Shown in pieces: positions 25,278-36,186 of a stretch of DNA of 56,366 nucleotides. Numbering within the stretch: position 1 is the stretch's first letter; each line of letters begins with the position of its first letter. The notes below the pieces were generated by a model. The model was not told the origin of the DNA and did no database searches. It saw nothing but the letters and a program-made list of their open reading frames with translations. The position numbers were made by a program, and so were the translations under genes. This stretch comes from a virus. Location of the stretch: IMG/VR virus record IMGVR_UViG_3300028920_000081, positions 1 through 56,366 of that record. One strand, 5' to 3'.

Positions 25278-26480
25278 ATGGTAGATCACAATGAAAGAGT
25301 TAATGTATTCTGGAATTTTATTAATCAAGGTTCTGCTTCTTTAAAAGAAGTTACCAATCAACATCAAAAATTGAGTAATGGAATGGCTCAAACTCAACAG
25401 ATTACTGCTAAGGCAAATACTGGCATGAAAAAGCTTAATCAGTCTGCAGGTAAAGGTATTGGTATTGGAAAAGGTTTTCAATTTGCTTGGTTAGGAGTTA
25501 TGTTTGCTGGTATGGCTTTATATAGAGTATTTGGAGGATTAATTAAACAACAATTAGAAATGTGGGGTGTTACAGAATTATTAAGTCAAACATTGAGTGT
25601 TGTGTTTATACCTTTAATGTCTTTATTAACTCCAATTTTATACGGTTTATTAGCTTTTTTTATGGATCTTCCAGATGGTGTTAAAATGGCTATTGGTGTT
25701 TTTATTCTTTTGGCTGCTGGATTAGGATTATTTTTAATGGTTGTTGGGCAGATAATGTTGGGAGTTTTAGCATTTATTGCCTTATGGCCTACGTTAAGTG
25801 CTGTTGCAACCCCAATAATAGCTGGTTTGGGGGCTAGTTTAGGATTAATTCTTATTATTATTGCTGTAGTAATAGCTGTTGTTGCTGGTATGTATATTGC
25901 TTGGAAAAATAATTTTTTGGGCATGCAACAGGTAGTTCAGAATATTGTTAATGGTATTAAACAATGGTTTGAAGGTTTAAAACAATTTTTTGGTGGAATA
26001 TTAAAAGTTATAAAAGGTTTATTTACAGGAGATTTTGAAATGGTTAAGGAAGGGATTATTATGATTTTTAAGGGATTATGGAATATGTTAATTGGTGGTT
26101 GGCATGCAACAATGAATGCTATTAAAGCAATAGTAATTGGAGCTATTCAAATTGTTTGGAATATTATCAAAGTTGTTATTGATGGTATAAAATGGGTTTT
26201 TGAAAAAATTCCTGGTTTAAATAAATTAAATCCTTTTGGAGCCATAACTTCTATAGGAAAAGGAATATTGGGAAGTTTTGCAACTGGAGGAGTAGTCCCT
26301 CAAACAGGACCTTATGTTCTTCATAAGGGAGAAACAGTAGTTCCAAATGGAAGTGGTTCTGGAATTAATATGAATGTTTCTTACAATGTTACTGTTTCTG
26401 ATAAAAGAGAATTTGAAAATATGTTAAAAGATAATAACAATAAACTTACTCAGGATGTAAGGAGGTTAGTAAATGGCTGA
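25278..26480 (+). CDS. Tail tape-measure protein (short)
   Basis: This encodes 400 residues. A helical N-terminus is followed by hydrophobic segments (about 70-90, 100-125, 130-170, 175-205), amphipathic helices and a Gly-rich stretch (SFATGGVVPQTGPYVLHKGE). It lies after the chaperone pair. At about 0.15 nm per residue it predicts a tail near 60 nm. The length is short for the family. Confidence 0.8.
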   Translation: MVDHNERVNVFWNFINQGSASLKEVTNQHQKLSNGMAQTQQITAKANTGMKKLNQSAGKGIGIGKGFQFAWLGVMFAGMALYRVFGGLIKQQLEMWGVTELLSQTLSVVFIPLMSLLTPILYGLLAFFMDLPDGVKMAIGVFILLAAGLGLFLMVVGQIMLGVLAFIALWPTLSAVATPIIAGLGASLGLILIIIAVVIAVVAGMYIAWKNNFLGMQQVVQNIVNGIKQWFEGLKQFFGGILKVIKGLFTGDFEMVKEGIIMIFKGLWNMLIGGWHATMNAIKAIVIGAIQIVWNIIKVVIDGIKWVFEKIPGLNKLNPFGAITSIGKGILGSFATGGVVPQTGPYVLHKGETVVPNGSGSGINMNVSYNVTVSDKREFENMLKDNNNKLTQDVRRLVNG

Positions 26481-26907
26481 AATAACTATATCAAAAGGGG
26501 ATTATAGTGTTACAGTATATGCTACAGAGATAGATGAAGAATATAGTAATAAAATTTTTAATATCATTCCTCCACAATCTAAAAGTTCTCAAGGTTCTGG
26601 ACCTAAAGATGTTAAATTGGTAGATTTGCTTAGAATAACGCATCAAATTGCTATTAAAAGAGCTTATATAACTGCTAGTGATACAAAAACTGCAAAAGAA
26701 GTTAAAGATGATTTAAAATCTATTTTTAATGGTGGAGATGAAAATGGAGGAGAAGTGACATTAACCTATGATGGGGATAGTTTTACAGGATATATAGAAA
26801 AGTTAGGAATTACAGAAGATGCTAATGATGAACCAGATAATTATACCGGAAAAGATAATGCAAAATATCATATCCAAATCACATTCATAGAAGGGGTATC
26901 AATATAA
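26473..26907 (+). CDS. Distal-tail or baseplate protein
   Basis: This encodes 144 residues between tape measure and fibre or hub genes, as for distal tail proteins. It opens AEITISKGDYSVTVYATE, is beta-rich with Asp/Gly loops and has YTGKDNAKYHIQITFIEG at the end. The call rests mainly on synteny. Confidence 0.6.
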   Translation: MAEITISKGDYSVTVYATEIDEEYSNKIFNIIPPQSKSSQGSGPKDVKLVDLLRITHQIAIKRAYITASDTKTAKEVKDDLKSIFNGGDENGGEVTLTYDGDSFTGYIEKLGITEDANDEPDNYTGKDNAKYHIQITFIEGVSI

Positions 26908-29900
26908 TGGTAACAAAAAAATTAGTTGGTGGATTGCTTTTATTAGTTATTCTTACCGCTTCTGTTTATTTAGTATTTGATAATAAATATAAAATTCTTG
27001 TAGAGAACACCAGAACTCAATATTTTGTAAATGAAAATAGTTCTTGGGTTTTAGCTGCAACTGAATATGTTAATTTATTTGATGGAACAACTAAAATGAG
27101 AGCAAGTTCCAGAGATATAAATTATTCTTTTGATAATTATTATACTACCATAGTTAGAACTTCAGAATGGAAAGATAATATTACTACAATTCAAACTTAT
27201 GTCTTTGAAAATAATGCAACAGATATAGAAGAAGTTCCAATTAAAAATACTCTTGAATGTATTAATTGTGTTGGTAAGATAGTTCATTATGAGATTAGAG
27301 ATATACTCTATGAAGGAGAAACAGAAGTAATTTCTAGTCCATTTGAATTTGGTCATAATATGAAAATTAGTTGGCAAGATGGAGCTTATTATTCTAAGGT
27401 CTTCCAACAAAAAGTAGCAAGTGATAAGATTATAATTAGATATAGACCAGAAGATAATTATGAAACTTATGAAGTTAGATTATTTGATCCAAGTTGGTGG
27501 AATAGTTCTTTCCTTTACAAAAAAGAAATTACTATTAATGAAACTTCCGGAGAGGATTTAATAAATTTTTCGGTTTTAATGAATGTTTCTTATGAAGAAA
27601 ATATGCTTAATGATTTTGCTGATTTAAGGTTTGTTAATTCTACTGATGATGTTGAATTGGGCTATTGGATTGAAAATAAATCAGATGGGGCTTATGCCTG
27701 GATTTGGGTTAATGTTAATTTAACTGCTAGTTCAAATAATACAATTTATATGTATTATGGGAATAATACAGAAGTTGAATCTAATTCTAATGAAAATAAA
27801 ACTTTTTGGTTTTATTATTATGACGATTCAACTCATCAATCTTCATCTCATCACGTTGTTGAGCCAGTTACTGAGGTTAATGTTACTCTTTGGGACGAGT
27901 GGGAATATAAAATTGCTCATTTGACTTCTTATAAAAGTGGGACTACTTGGAGCCAATATGCTGGAGCAGGTTTTGATTATGATGGGACTTCTTATAGAGA
28001 TGGTGATGATGTTTTATTGTTTGGTTCTCAGTCTTGTGATGCAGGAGGGATATATTGGGAAGATGACCCATCTCATTCTGGTTGTAGATTTGGTAATCCT
28101 GATGGAGAGATAGCTTCGGAAGGGACATATACACACCCCTCTACTTATAACGCATCAATAGGTGATGTTCACGAATTGACTATTTTTCAATGGATAGATA
28201 CTTCAGGTAAAACTGCTCAGATAAGATTAACGCAATTTATTCTTAAAGGATATGCAAGTTCAGATCCAATAGTTTATTTTGGAGAGGAAGAAGAATTATC
28301 TGGTGATGCTCCAAATATAACATTAAATGCTCCAGAAGATACATACAACTCATCAAGTCAAACAATAGTCTTTAATTGTACAGGAACAGATGATCAATTA
28401 GTTCAGAATATTTCTTTAATTTTAAATTCAACATATAATGAGACTCTCGTTAGGTCTTATTTATTCACTCCTTCAAATTATTTGGAAGATATTTATTTTT
28501 ATTACTCTTTGAATGATTCTACTAATAGTATTATAGATTATTCTGGTAATGGAATTAATGGTACAAATAGTGGAGGGCAATTAAATTCCCAAGGATATGT
28601 TGATGATGGAATTTATTTTTCTGGAGGATATTCTCAATATATTAATGGAACTTCTACTCCTTTAATATCTCCCAAAAATGGTTCCGTTGTTTTTTGGGTA
28701 AATATAACAAATAGGAGTGATGAAAATTATTTATTCCTTTCTTCTGGTAATCTCGGAAATTTATATATGAGAGCTGGTTTAACTTCTTCAGGAAATTTAA
28801 AACTAAACTTTTATGATTATGATTCAACACCATCACATTTGGAAAAATTTGAAGTTGATTTTATTCCAAATTTAAATGAATGGTATCAAATTGGTTATTC
28901 TTGGGGCGATGCAGGGAGAAAAATTTATGTTAATGGAACCCTTATTGATTCTGACTTAAGTTACCTTGGTAATGGTGGAAGTTCTGATCATGACCCAGGA
29001 TTATATATTGGAAGTTTGTATATGATTGCTCCCCAACAAAAATCTATAAATGGAACAATAGATGATGTGATATTATGGAATAGAAGTTTATCTGATGAAG
29101 AATTTTCATTAATATATAAGGAATATAATAATATAAAGAATGAAACTACTCTTACATTAATAACCACAAAAACATTAGATGATGGAGCATATAATTGGAC
29201 GTGTGAAGCCTGTGATAATGATTCTCAATGCACTAATGCTACTCCAAGACAAGTAAATATTGACACAACTTATCCTCTTATTGAATTTATAGCATATACT
29301 GAAGATAATAATTCTTATGTTTCTCAAGATTGGATTTTAGCAAATGTAAGTATGACTGAAATTAATCCTAAGAATGTTACTTATAGACTTTGGAAGGATA
29401 TAACTTATTGCTATCAAGAAAGTGTTAATGTTTCAAATCAAACAGGAATTGATGGAAATTGTGGATTGAATTATTCTGGTAATTATTCATTTGAAGATTA
29501 TTATTTTTATATTAATTATACTAAACCAGAAGGAGTATTTAATGCTAAATGGTTAGTTAAACATGGTACTTTAGGAATATATAATATAACAATTTTACCA
29601 GAATGTTTTAATGATTTAATAGAATTAAGAATCATTTCAAATGGTACAGATGATGGAGCAAATAGTGTATTTTGGTCAAGACCTCAATGTTATAACACTA
29701 CACATTGGATTGATATAGGTAGTTTATCAAATGGAACTGTTACAAGTTTTAGTTTAAATTATGATAATAATTGGAGTAAAATGTATGATGGGGATTGGAA
29801 TACTTATGCGACTTTTATAACAGATTTAGGGGCTACTCAGATTTGGGATAATCTTGTTACAGGAGATGCTTTTAGAAGTACAGTTTATGAGGAAGGAATG

Positions 29901-32900
29901 TATTGGGTTTATTCTAATACTACTACATATGAACTTTCAGATGTAACGGAAAATAATACAATTAATTGGACAGATCTTTCTAATGGAGAATATTTTTATA
30001 ATGTTACAATCTGTGATAGTTTTGATTTATGTAATTCAACAGAGACAAGATACATAACTTTAGATACAACTGAGCCAATGATTTATTTAGAAACAGAAAA
30101 CAATACAATAGAATATATGAATAGAACCCCCACTTTTTCTTTTAATGTAAGTGATAACCTAAATGATACTTTAGAATGTTTACTTTATTTAAATAATGGT
30201 TCAGATATTGCTGCAGGAATTAATAGTTCTGTTCTAAATGCCACAAGCACATCAATTACTTCAAACACAACTTTAGCAAATGGAAATTATACTTGGTGGG
30301 TTAATTGTTCAGATGGATTACAAGAAAATAAATCAGTAGATTATAGAATAAATATTTCAGTAGTTCCTCCTAGTGTAACTTTAAACTCTCCTGAAAATGC
30401 TTATAATTCATCAAGTTCAAGTATAACTTTTAATTGCTCTGCTACATCACTTAGTGGAAATTTAACTAATATGTCTTTAATTTTAAATGGAGTTTATAAT
30501 GAAAGTATTGATTTAGAAGAAGGTATTTGTTATCAAGAAAGTGTTAATGTTTCAGATCAAACAGGAATTGATGGAAATTGTGGATTGAATTATTCTGGTA
30601 ATTGGTCATCAACTGCTACTGGAACTATTCCTGTAAGTGCAGTTTTTGATGGTTTATGGGTTAGTAGTTATAATCGTGCTCCATTTACAGATTATTATCA
30701 TTATATTAATTATTCTATTCCTTCTTCAAGTTTTGGGGCTATTTGGAAAAGTTCAATGCGAGTTTATCCATATAACCAACCAATATCTAATGAAACTATA
30801 GATGTAAATTGTCTTAGTGGGGATTTTCTTCAAATAAGAATTTCTCAATTAGGAAATTCTACATTATATGGACAGTGTTATAATGGAACTGATTGGATTG
30901 GAGCTTATAATTCAATGTCTTCAAGTCAATTAGGAAATACTAATATTGATGAAGAAGCAGTTTATTGGAATGTTTCCTTTGGGAGTAATTATACATTAAC
31001 TGCCACAAAGACTTTAAGTGATGGATTAAATCAAAATTGGACTTGCGAAGCATGTAGTGCTATTGGTTGCACAAAGGGAACATCAAGGAATATTTCTGTT
31101 GATACTCTTTACCCTGGAATTAATTTTGATGACCCTACCCCCGACAATAATAGTGCTTATGGTGCAAGTTATTTAGATATTGCTGTTAGAATTAATGAAT
31201 CTAATACGAACAATGTAACTTATAGGATTTATAATGATACTGGAGTAATTTGGAATGAAACTACTTATTTACAAGATTCTAAATTAGATAATGTAACAAT
31301 TAATTGGACTCCTCTTGCAGAAGATACTTACCTATATAATGTAACTGCTTGTGATGATTTTGATCAATGTAATTCTACTGGAACTAGATATGTTGTAATT
31401 GATAATACTTATCCTCTTATTGATTATGAAGATAATTCAGATCCTATAAATGAATCTGGAGATTTTGATGTTAAGGATTGGGTTTTTGTTAATGTAAGTG
31501 TAACAGAAACTAATGAGAAAAATATAACTTTTACTCTTTGGGATGTAAGTGGAATAGAAAATCAAACAACCTATACTACTGCTGTTAGAGATATTAACTG
31601 GACTGATTTGCCAGAATCTATGTGGTTTTGGAATGTAACTGTATGTGATGACGCTTCTCTTTGCAATACAACTTCTACCAGACACTATGGTGTTGAATTA
31701 GTTAATTTATCTTTTGAAGGAACTTATGATAATGTTACTGCAGAATTAGGAGGTAATGTTTCTATTTCTGCTATAAATACAAATAATACAGTTTGTATTG
31801 ATATAGACCACCCAGATTATGGTTTAAATTATTCTTGTGCGTCTCAAAATAATACAATAAATTTAGATATTGATTATTTTAGAAAAACAACCTTTGCTAA
31901 TGGAAATGAATATCAAAATAGAACTTTTTCAGGAGATAATATTTCTATAAATATTACTGGACATGAATACGATGAAATAGATAATTTAACTGTTAATATA
32001 TCCAGTGATGATAGTCTTAAAGATATTATATTTTACAATACAAATTCTTCTTCAATAGATAGAATATTTTATGGATATTTGATTGGAAGTAATATTTATC
32101 AAAATGTAACTTATGAAGATGAAAGCTCTAAGAATTTTACTTATGTTGGAGAGGAAAGCAAAGAAACTTATCTTGAGATGGATGGAAGCTCTACTTTAAT
32201 TAATTTATCTTTTAATGTTACTGGATTTGAATATGGATTTAGTACAGTAGATTGGTTAAATAATTCCTTTGAAAATATAGATAGAGATACTCCAAAAACT
32301 ACAGCACATTTATCTGGAGGATTTATTACTGCTCAAGGAACAGACCCAGTAAGTATGACTTATGATGATTTTGACGATGATTCAATAAGTGATATTTTGT
32401 GGAGTTTTGGTTTAGCTAATGGAGCAGGGAATACAGACCCTGGAGACCCAGACGAAGGATATGATTATACTATTGCTAACTTTGAAGGAGGAGATGAGAT
32501 TTCTCTTTATGTTACTGGATTTGATGAGGATTGGTCAGGAGATGAAAGAGGAACAGATACTCTATCTAATACAATGTGGAGTAATATAAGCCATATGAAT
32601 ATTTGGACTGCTGAAGGAATACTTTTGCAATTTGATTATTCTTTTACAGCTCATGAAGATGAAGAATATGGAGATTGTATCTTCTATAACCAAGTACAAT
32701 TAGGAGATAAAACAGCTTGGCAAAGTCAAAGAGATAGATGTAAAGATAGAGGGGAATTAACTTATGATTGTGATGATCATTCCTTAACTTTAGAGCCAAT
32801 TATTTTAAATATAACTAAGAATTTAAACAATAGTTGGAATGTTTCTATCTCTGGTGTTGAACTAACTTATGGAGATTATGTGGATAGAGATGATAGTGAT

Positions 32901-34325
32901 TGTGGAACAAGATACATAGTTTATAATTATTCTAATGGTTCTAAACATACTTATTTTACAGGGTATGATGATTCTGGTGGTGATGCTTGTGAGGAAACTT
33001 TAGATTCTTACGAAACTCTTTCAAATACTACCATGATTTCTGATTTAGATTGGAACATATCAGACCAATTATATTTCAAACAATTTATGCAGGGAAGCTG
33101 GGATAATGAAGATGGAACTGGATGTGAATATTATTCTAATCCTTGGTGGAATATATCTTATGTTAATCAAACACTACTTAATAGAAGTAATGGAACTGTT
33201 TATTCTTATAGTATGTATAGTTCAGAGCAAATTCCAAAAGCAACTTTAAATGTAAGCAACTATACTAATTCTACTCTAACTGGAGATAATATAACTCTCT
33301 ATATGTCTGCAGATAATGTTAATTATGAATCAGTTATAGAAGCAACAGAGCATACATTTACTAATTCTGGAGGAGAATTAACTTATAAAATTGAGTTTAA
33401 CATTACAAATACAGGATATGTTAATAGCACCCCTATGATTTATAATATAAATATTTCTACTCCTCAAGATAATGCGAGTAATGTAGATTTTGATTTTGGT
33501 GATGATGGAAATGTTGATTATACAATCTCTGGAGATTTAACAAATACACAAACAATAAATATCTCTAGTGCAACATTATCTTCTGTTTTTTCTGGAATAG
33601 CAGATTATGGAGATTATGGTTATTATGTTCCTTTAATCATTTCTTCTGATACTCCAGGAATAATACAAATAAGTGCAATTAATTTAACATATAATCCTAA
33701 TCCTGTCTCATTAAATGTTACAAAAATATATGATTTTATGAATACCTATGGAGCAAATGAAACTAATTTCACTATTAATCTTTCATCAAATTCTACTGGA
33801 ACTATTAACTTAACTGATTTAAGATATGATTATGCAGGAGGAAATGATACAATAGTTATTAGTGCCTCTAATGATGACGATTCTCAAATTGTTACTAGAA
33901 ATATAACCTATTATTATTCTAAATGGGATTATAATTTTGTTCCTTCTGGAATAAACTTTTTAGAATTTTCTCCTAGAAAACCAACTTCAGATAATGTTAC
34001 TCCTTATGGACAAAGTTCAAGCACACCTATATTAAATATAACAAATTATGGTTATGGGGGAAGGGTGGCAGATTTATCTGTTTATGTAAATGATTCTCTT
34101 GAATGTGTTAATTTAACAATAAGTACAGATAATAATAAATCTAATGGAGTAATGGTTAATGAATCTTGGAATAATTTAAGCCAGGATTTAGATTATTTAG
34201 ATTCTGTTGATATTTGGATGTGGGCTGACTTTGAATGTGATTATTCTACTTGGAATTATTTTAATCCATATATTTATTTTAGACAATGTGCTAATAATTC
34301 CCTTTGTTCCGAGGAGGTTTTATAA
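26907..34325 (+). CDS. Giant sequon-rich surface or fibre protein with DUF2341 and LamG domains
   Basis: This encodes 2472 residues. A signal or anchor (about 5-24) is followed by a beta region, a DUF2341-like domain (about 195-330, WWNSSFLYKKEITI), a LamG domain (about 525-745) and several Ig-like modules with WTCEAC, TYPLI and TRYITLDTTEP phrases. Near residues 835 and 1208 a duplicated stretch occurs. N-x-S/T sequons are very dense. It lies exactly where tail fibres lie, between distal tail and hub genes, but it must cross a membrane. It may be a host-displayed or virion receptor-binding glycoprotein. Confidence 0.8.
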   Translation: MVTKKLVGGLLLLVILTASVYLVFDNKYKILVENTRTQYFVNENSSWVLAATEYVNLFDGTTKMRASSRDINYSFDNYYTTIVRTSEWKDNITTIQTYVFENNATDIEEVPIKNTLECINCVGKIVHYEIRDILYEGETEVISSPFEFGHNMKISWQDGAYYSKVFQQKVASDKIIIRYRPEDNYETYEVRLFDPSWWNSSFLYKKEITINETSGEDLINFSVLMNVSYEENMLNDFADLRFVNSTDDVELGYWIENKSDGAYAWIWVNVNLTASSNNTIYMYYGNNTEVESNSNENKTFWFYYYDDSTHQSSSHHVVEPVTEVNVTLWDEWEYKIAHLTSYKSGTTWSQYAGAGFDYDGTSYRDGDDVLLFGSQSCDAGGIYWEDDPSHSGCRFGNPDGEIASEGTYTHPSTYNASIGDVHELTIFQWIDTSGKTAQIRLTQFILKGYASSDPIVYFGEEEELSGDAPNITLNAPEDTYNSSSQTIVFNCTGTDDQLVQNISLILNSTYNETLVRSYLFTPSNYLEDIYFYYSLNDSTNSIIDYSGNGINGTNSGGQLNSQGYVDDGIYFSGGYSQYINGTSTPLISPKNGSVVFWVNITNRSDENYLFLSSGNLGNLYMRAGLTSSGNLKLNFYDYDSTPSHLEKFEVDFIPNLNEWYQIGYSWGDAGRKIYVNGTLIDSDLSYLGNGGSSDHDPGLYIGSLYMIAPQQKSINGTIDDVILWNRSLSDEEFSLIYKEYNNIKNETTLTLITTKTLDDGAYNWTCEACDNDSQCTNATPRQVNIDTTYPLIEFIAYTEDNNSYVSQDWILANVSMTEINPKNVTYRLWKDITYCYQESVNVSNQTGIDGNCGLNYSGNYSFEDYYFYINYTKPEGVFNAKWLVKHGTLGIYNITILPECFNDLIELRIISNGTDDGANSVFWSRPQCYNTTHWIDIGSLSNGTVTSFSLNYDNNWSKMYDGDWNTYATFITDLGATQIWDNLVTGDAFRSTVYEEGMYWVYSNTTTYELSDVTENNTINWTDLSNGEYFYNVTICDSFDLCNSTETRYITLDTTEPMIYLETENNTIEYMNRTPTFSFNVSDNLNDTLECLLYLNNGSDIAAGINSSVLNATSTSITSNTTLANGNYTWWVNCSDGLQENKSVDYRINISVVPPSVTLNSPENAYNSSSSSITFNCSATSLSGNLTNMSLILNGVYNESIDLEEGICYQESVNVSDQTGIDGNCGLNYSGNWSSTATGTIPVSAVFDGLWVSSYNRAPFTDYYHYINYSIPSSSFGAIWKSSMRVYPYNQPISNETIDVNCLSGDFLQIRISQLGNSTLYGQCYNGTDWIGAYNSMSSSQLGNTNIDEEAVYWNVSFGSNYTLTATKTLSDGLNQNWTCEACSAIGCTKGTSRNISVDTLYPGINFDDPTPDNNSAYGASYLDIAVRINESNTNNVTYRIYNDTGVIWNETTYLQDSKLDNVTINWTPLAEDTYLYNVTACDDFDQCNSTGTRYVVIDNTYPLIDYEDNSDPINESGDFDVKDWVFVNVSVTETNEKNITFTLWDVSGIENQTTYTTAVRDINWTDLPESMWFWNVTVCDDASLCNTTSTRHYGVELVNLSFEGTYDNVTAELGGNVSISAINTNNTVCIDIDHPDYGLNYSCASQNNTINLDIDYFRKTTFANGNEYQNRTFSGDNISINITGHEYDEIDNLTVNISSDDSLKDIIFYNTNSSSIDRIFYGYLIGSNIYQNVTYEDESSKNFTYVGEESKETYLEMDGSSTLINLSFNVTGFEYGFSTVDWLNNSFENIDRDTPKTTAHLSGGFITAQGTDPVSMTYDDFDDDSISDILWSFGLANGAGNTDPGDPDEGYDYTIANFEGGDEISLYVTGFDEDWSGDERGTDTLSNTMWSNISHMNIWTAEGILLQFDYSFTAHEDEEYGDCIFYNQVQLGDKTAWQSQRDRCKDRGELTYDCDDHSLTLEPIILNITKNLNNSWNVSISGVELTYGDYVDRDDSDCGTRYIVYNYSNGSKHTYFTGYDDSGGDACEETLDSYETLSNTTMISDLDWNISDQLYFKQFMQGSWDNEDGTGCEYYSNPWWNISYVNQTLLNRSNGTVYSYSMYSSEQIPKATLNVSNYTNSTLTGDNITLYMSADNVNYESVIEATEHTFTNSGGELTYKIEFNITNTGYVNSTPMIYNINISTPQDNASNVDFDFGDDGNVDYTISGDLTNTQTINISSATLSSVFSGIADYGDYGYYVPLIISSDTPGIIQISAINLTYNPNPVSLNVTKIYDFMNTYGANETNFTINLSSNSTGTINLTDLRYDYAGGNDTIVISASNDDDSQIVTRNITYYYSKWDYNFVPSGINFLEFSPRKPTSDNVTPYGQSSSTPILNITNYGYGGRVADLSVYVNDSLECVNLTISTDNNKSNGVMVNESWNNLSQDLDYLDSVDIWMWADFECDYSTWNYFNPYIYFRQCANNSLCSEEVL
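29409..29485 (+). repeat. Intragenic duplicated segment, copy 1
   Basis: Almost identical to 30528-30604: it encodes the CYQESVNVSNQTGIDGNCG type stretch of the giant protein. Only a couple of base changes are seen, so the duplication looks recent or is under strong constraint. Confidence 0.7.
30528..30604 (+). repeat. Intragenic duplicated segment, copy 2
   Basis: Partner of 29409-29485, about 1.1 kb downstream in the same frame. Confidence 0.7.
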
Positions 34326-35857
34326 TGCCAGTTAGAAATATTGGAGCAATAGGCGTTAAGAATAGAGATAGAGATAAACCAATACCAATTCATGTTCCAA
34401 TTCCTCCACTATATGACGCTGTTTATAAAATTGAAGTAATTTCTGATGGAACTACCTATGATATAACTCTTGATTTAATTGAGGGAAAATATACAGATGG
34501 GATTACAGATACTATTGGAGATTTTGAGTTTAAAATACAAAATGGTGGGGAGGATTATACTGATATTTTTAGTGTTTATGATGAAGTTAGAGTGTATCTT
34601 GATTATGGAAGTTCAGCGGATAATCAAAGATTTACAGGATACATAGAAAGAGTTAGCAGATCAAATAATAATATTGTTCTTAGTGGTAAAGGTGGAGCGA
34701 TTAAAGTTATGGGAAAAAAGGTTATCTATTCTGCAACAAGCAAAGCAAGAAGTACTATCCTTGCTGAAATAATCTCTGAAAATTTTTCAGATATATTAAC
34801 TACAAATAATTTAGAATCTGATACCGGAACTGCTACTGTTAGTTATTCCGAAAAACCTTTTTGGGAAATAGTTCAAGAATTATGCAGACAAGGAGGATAT
34901 GATGCTTATATTGATAAGGATTTAGATTTTAATTATTTTGAATCTGGTTCTAGGAAAACAACTACAGAATCTATAGTTCATGATAGAAATTTAATTGAAA
35001 CAGGAGATTTTGCTCCAGATGCAGAAGGAATTTATAATAAAGTTAGAGTTTATGGAAAAGAATATAATGGAATTCCTATAATTGCAACTGCAAAAGATTC
35101 AACATCTATTTCTACTTATGGCCCTAAAGAATTAAAAATTAATGATTCAAATATCACTACTCAATCACAAGCACAAGCAAGAGCTGATTTTGAATTATCC
35201 TCCTCTCAAAATCCTCCAACAGTTGGGACTTTAAAATCCTTATGTCTTCCTACTCTTGCTCCAGGAGAGCAACTTCCAATAAGTGATCCAATGAATGGCT
35301 TAGAACCAGGGTATTATTCAATTCAAAAATTCACTCATACTTTTTCAAATGATGACCCTCTTATGACTGAAGTAACAATCCAACAAGAAAGATCTTCTAT
35401 TCCTACTATTATGAAAAAAAGAATAAAATTTGAATCAGAGATAACAGCTATTACTAATCTTAATGATATGGATTATACAATTCTTTATAATTTTAATTCA
35501 GATATTGGAAGCAATTCAAATACTACTATCACTAAAACAAATCCAGACCCTAATACTGGAGAATTTCAAGATGGTTATTTAGCTATTTCTGAAGGAAGTA
35601 GTGTTGGAACATGGACAAGTGCTACAACTACCTTAGATTCAAATGTTGATTCTGTTGAAATGAGAATTAGTGGGGATAACATAGGCGTTGATAGTATGAG
35701 TGGATGGGTGAGTACTGATGGAGGAACTACTTGGACAGAAGCTACAAGAACTCAAGGTATTTCTGTTCCTAGTGGAAAGAGATTAGCAATCAAATTAGAA
35801 TTATTTGATACAGATACTAAAATAAATACTGTTGCATTATTATATAAATTAGAATAG
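34325..35857 (+). CDS. Baseplate hub / tail-tip protein
   Basis: This encodes 510 residues from ATG 34325, with GAGGAGG 7 bases before it; it shares one base with the previous stop (TAATG). The first half resembles the gp27/gpD-like hub fold (YTDIFSVYDEVRVYLDYG, RFTGYIERV, FWEIVQELCRQGGYDAYID). The second half is beta-rich (GWVSTDGGTTWTEATR). The hub is the ring at the tail end on which fibres are mounted. Confidence 0.75.
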   Translation: MPVRNIGAIGVKNRDRDKPIPIHVPIPPLYDAVYKIEVISDGTTYDITLDLIEGKYTDGITDTIGDFEFKIQNGGEDYTDIFSVYDEVRVYLDYGSSADNQRFTGYIERVSRSNNNIVLSGKGGAIKVMGKKVIYSATSKARSTILAEIISENFSDILTTNNLESDTGTATVSYSEKPFWEIVQELCRQGGYDAYIDKDLDFNYFESGSRKTTTESIVHDRNLIETGDFAPDAEGIYNKVRVYGKEYNGIPIIATAKDSTSISTYGPKELKINDSNITTQSQAQARADFELSSSQNPPTVGTLKSLCLPTLAPGEQLPISDPMNGLEPGYYSIQKFTHTFSNDDPLMTEVTIQQERSSIPTIMKKRIKFESEITAITNLNDMDYTILYNFNSDIGSNSNTTITKTNPDPNTGEFQDGYLAISEGSSVGTWTSATTTLDSNVDSVEMRISGDNIGVDSMSGWVSTDGGTTWTEATRTQGISVPSGKRLAIKLELFDTDTKINTVALLYKLE

Positions 35858-35867
35858 GAGGTTAAAA

Positions 35868-36071
35868 ATGGCAAAATCTAAGTATAGCAAGTTAGTTGGA
35901 TTGTGGAAGTCGGTTAAGAATGTCTTAGTTGTATGGGGTATTCCTGCAGCTTTGTTCTTATTAAATAACTGGCTTGATTGGGTTCCAACAAAATATCAAG
36001 CTTCGCTTACTCCTGTAATGGGATGTATTGCTTACTTTGTTAAGAACTGGGTTCAAAACAAGGATAAGTAA
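35868..36071 (+). CDS. Holin-like small membrane protein
   Basis: This encodes 67 residues with AGGAGG before it. One or two hydrophobic segments (NVLVVWGIPAALFLLNNWL and a TPVMGCIAYFV stretch) with charged ends match a phage holin-type protein at the end of the virion operon. No lysin gene is recognised nearby. Confidence 0.55.
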   Translation: MAKSKYSKLVGLWKSVKNVLVVWGIPAALFLLNNWLDWVPTKYQASLTPVMGCIAYFVKNWVQNKDK

Positions 36072-36075
36072 AATT

Positions 36076-36105
36076 CTTTATTTTTTATTTTTCTTTTTTT
36101 ATTTA
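36076..36105 (+). terminator. T-rich terminator
   Basis: Runs of 5-7 T follow the holin-like gene and close the late operon. Confidence 0.6.
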
Positions 36106-36111
36106 GAAAAG

Positions 36112-36182
36112 TATTTAAATTACTAATTCTATTTCTAATTGTCTGCATTAGCGGACTTAATTTGGTTAAATAAACTGGAGGT
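36112..36182 (+). promoter_or_regulatory. TATA box and structured leader for the gene at 36187
   Basis: TATTTAAAT (36112-36120) would start a leader of about 45 nt containing the stem GTCTGC-ATTA-GCGGAC and a GGAGGT ribosome site (36177-36182). This gene has its own promoter right after the terminator. Confidence 0.5.
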
Positions 36183-36186
36183 GTAA

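Noticed and set aside
25586-25924. 112-codon minus ORF across the tape-measure gene
   Set aside because: It is a complement of hydrophobic tape-measure codons with no promoter or neighbours in its direction.
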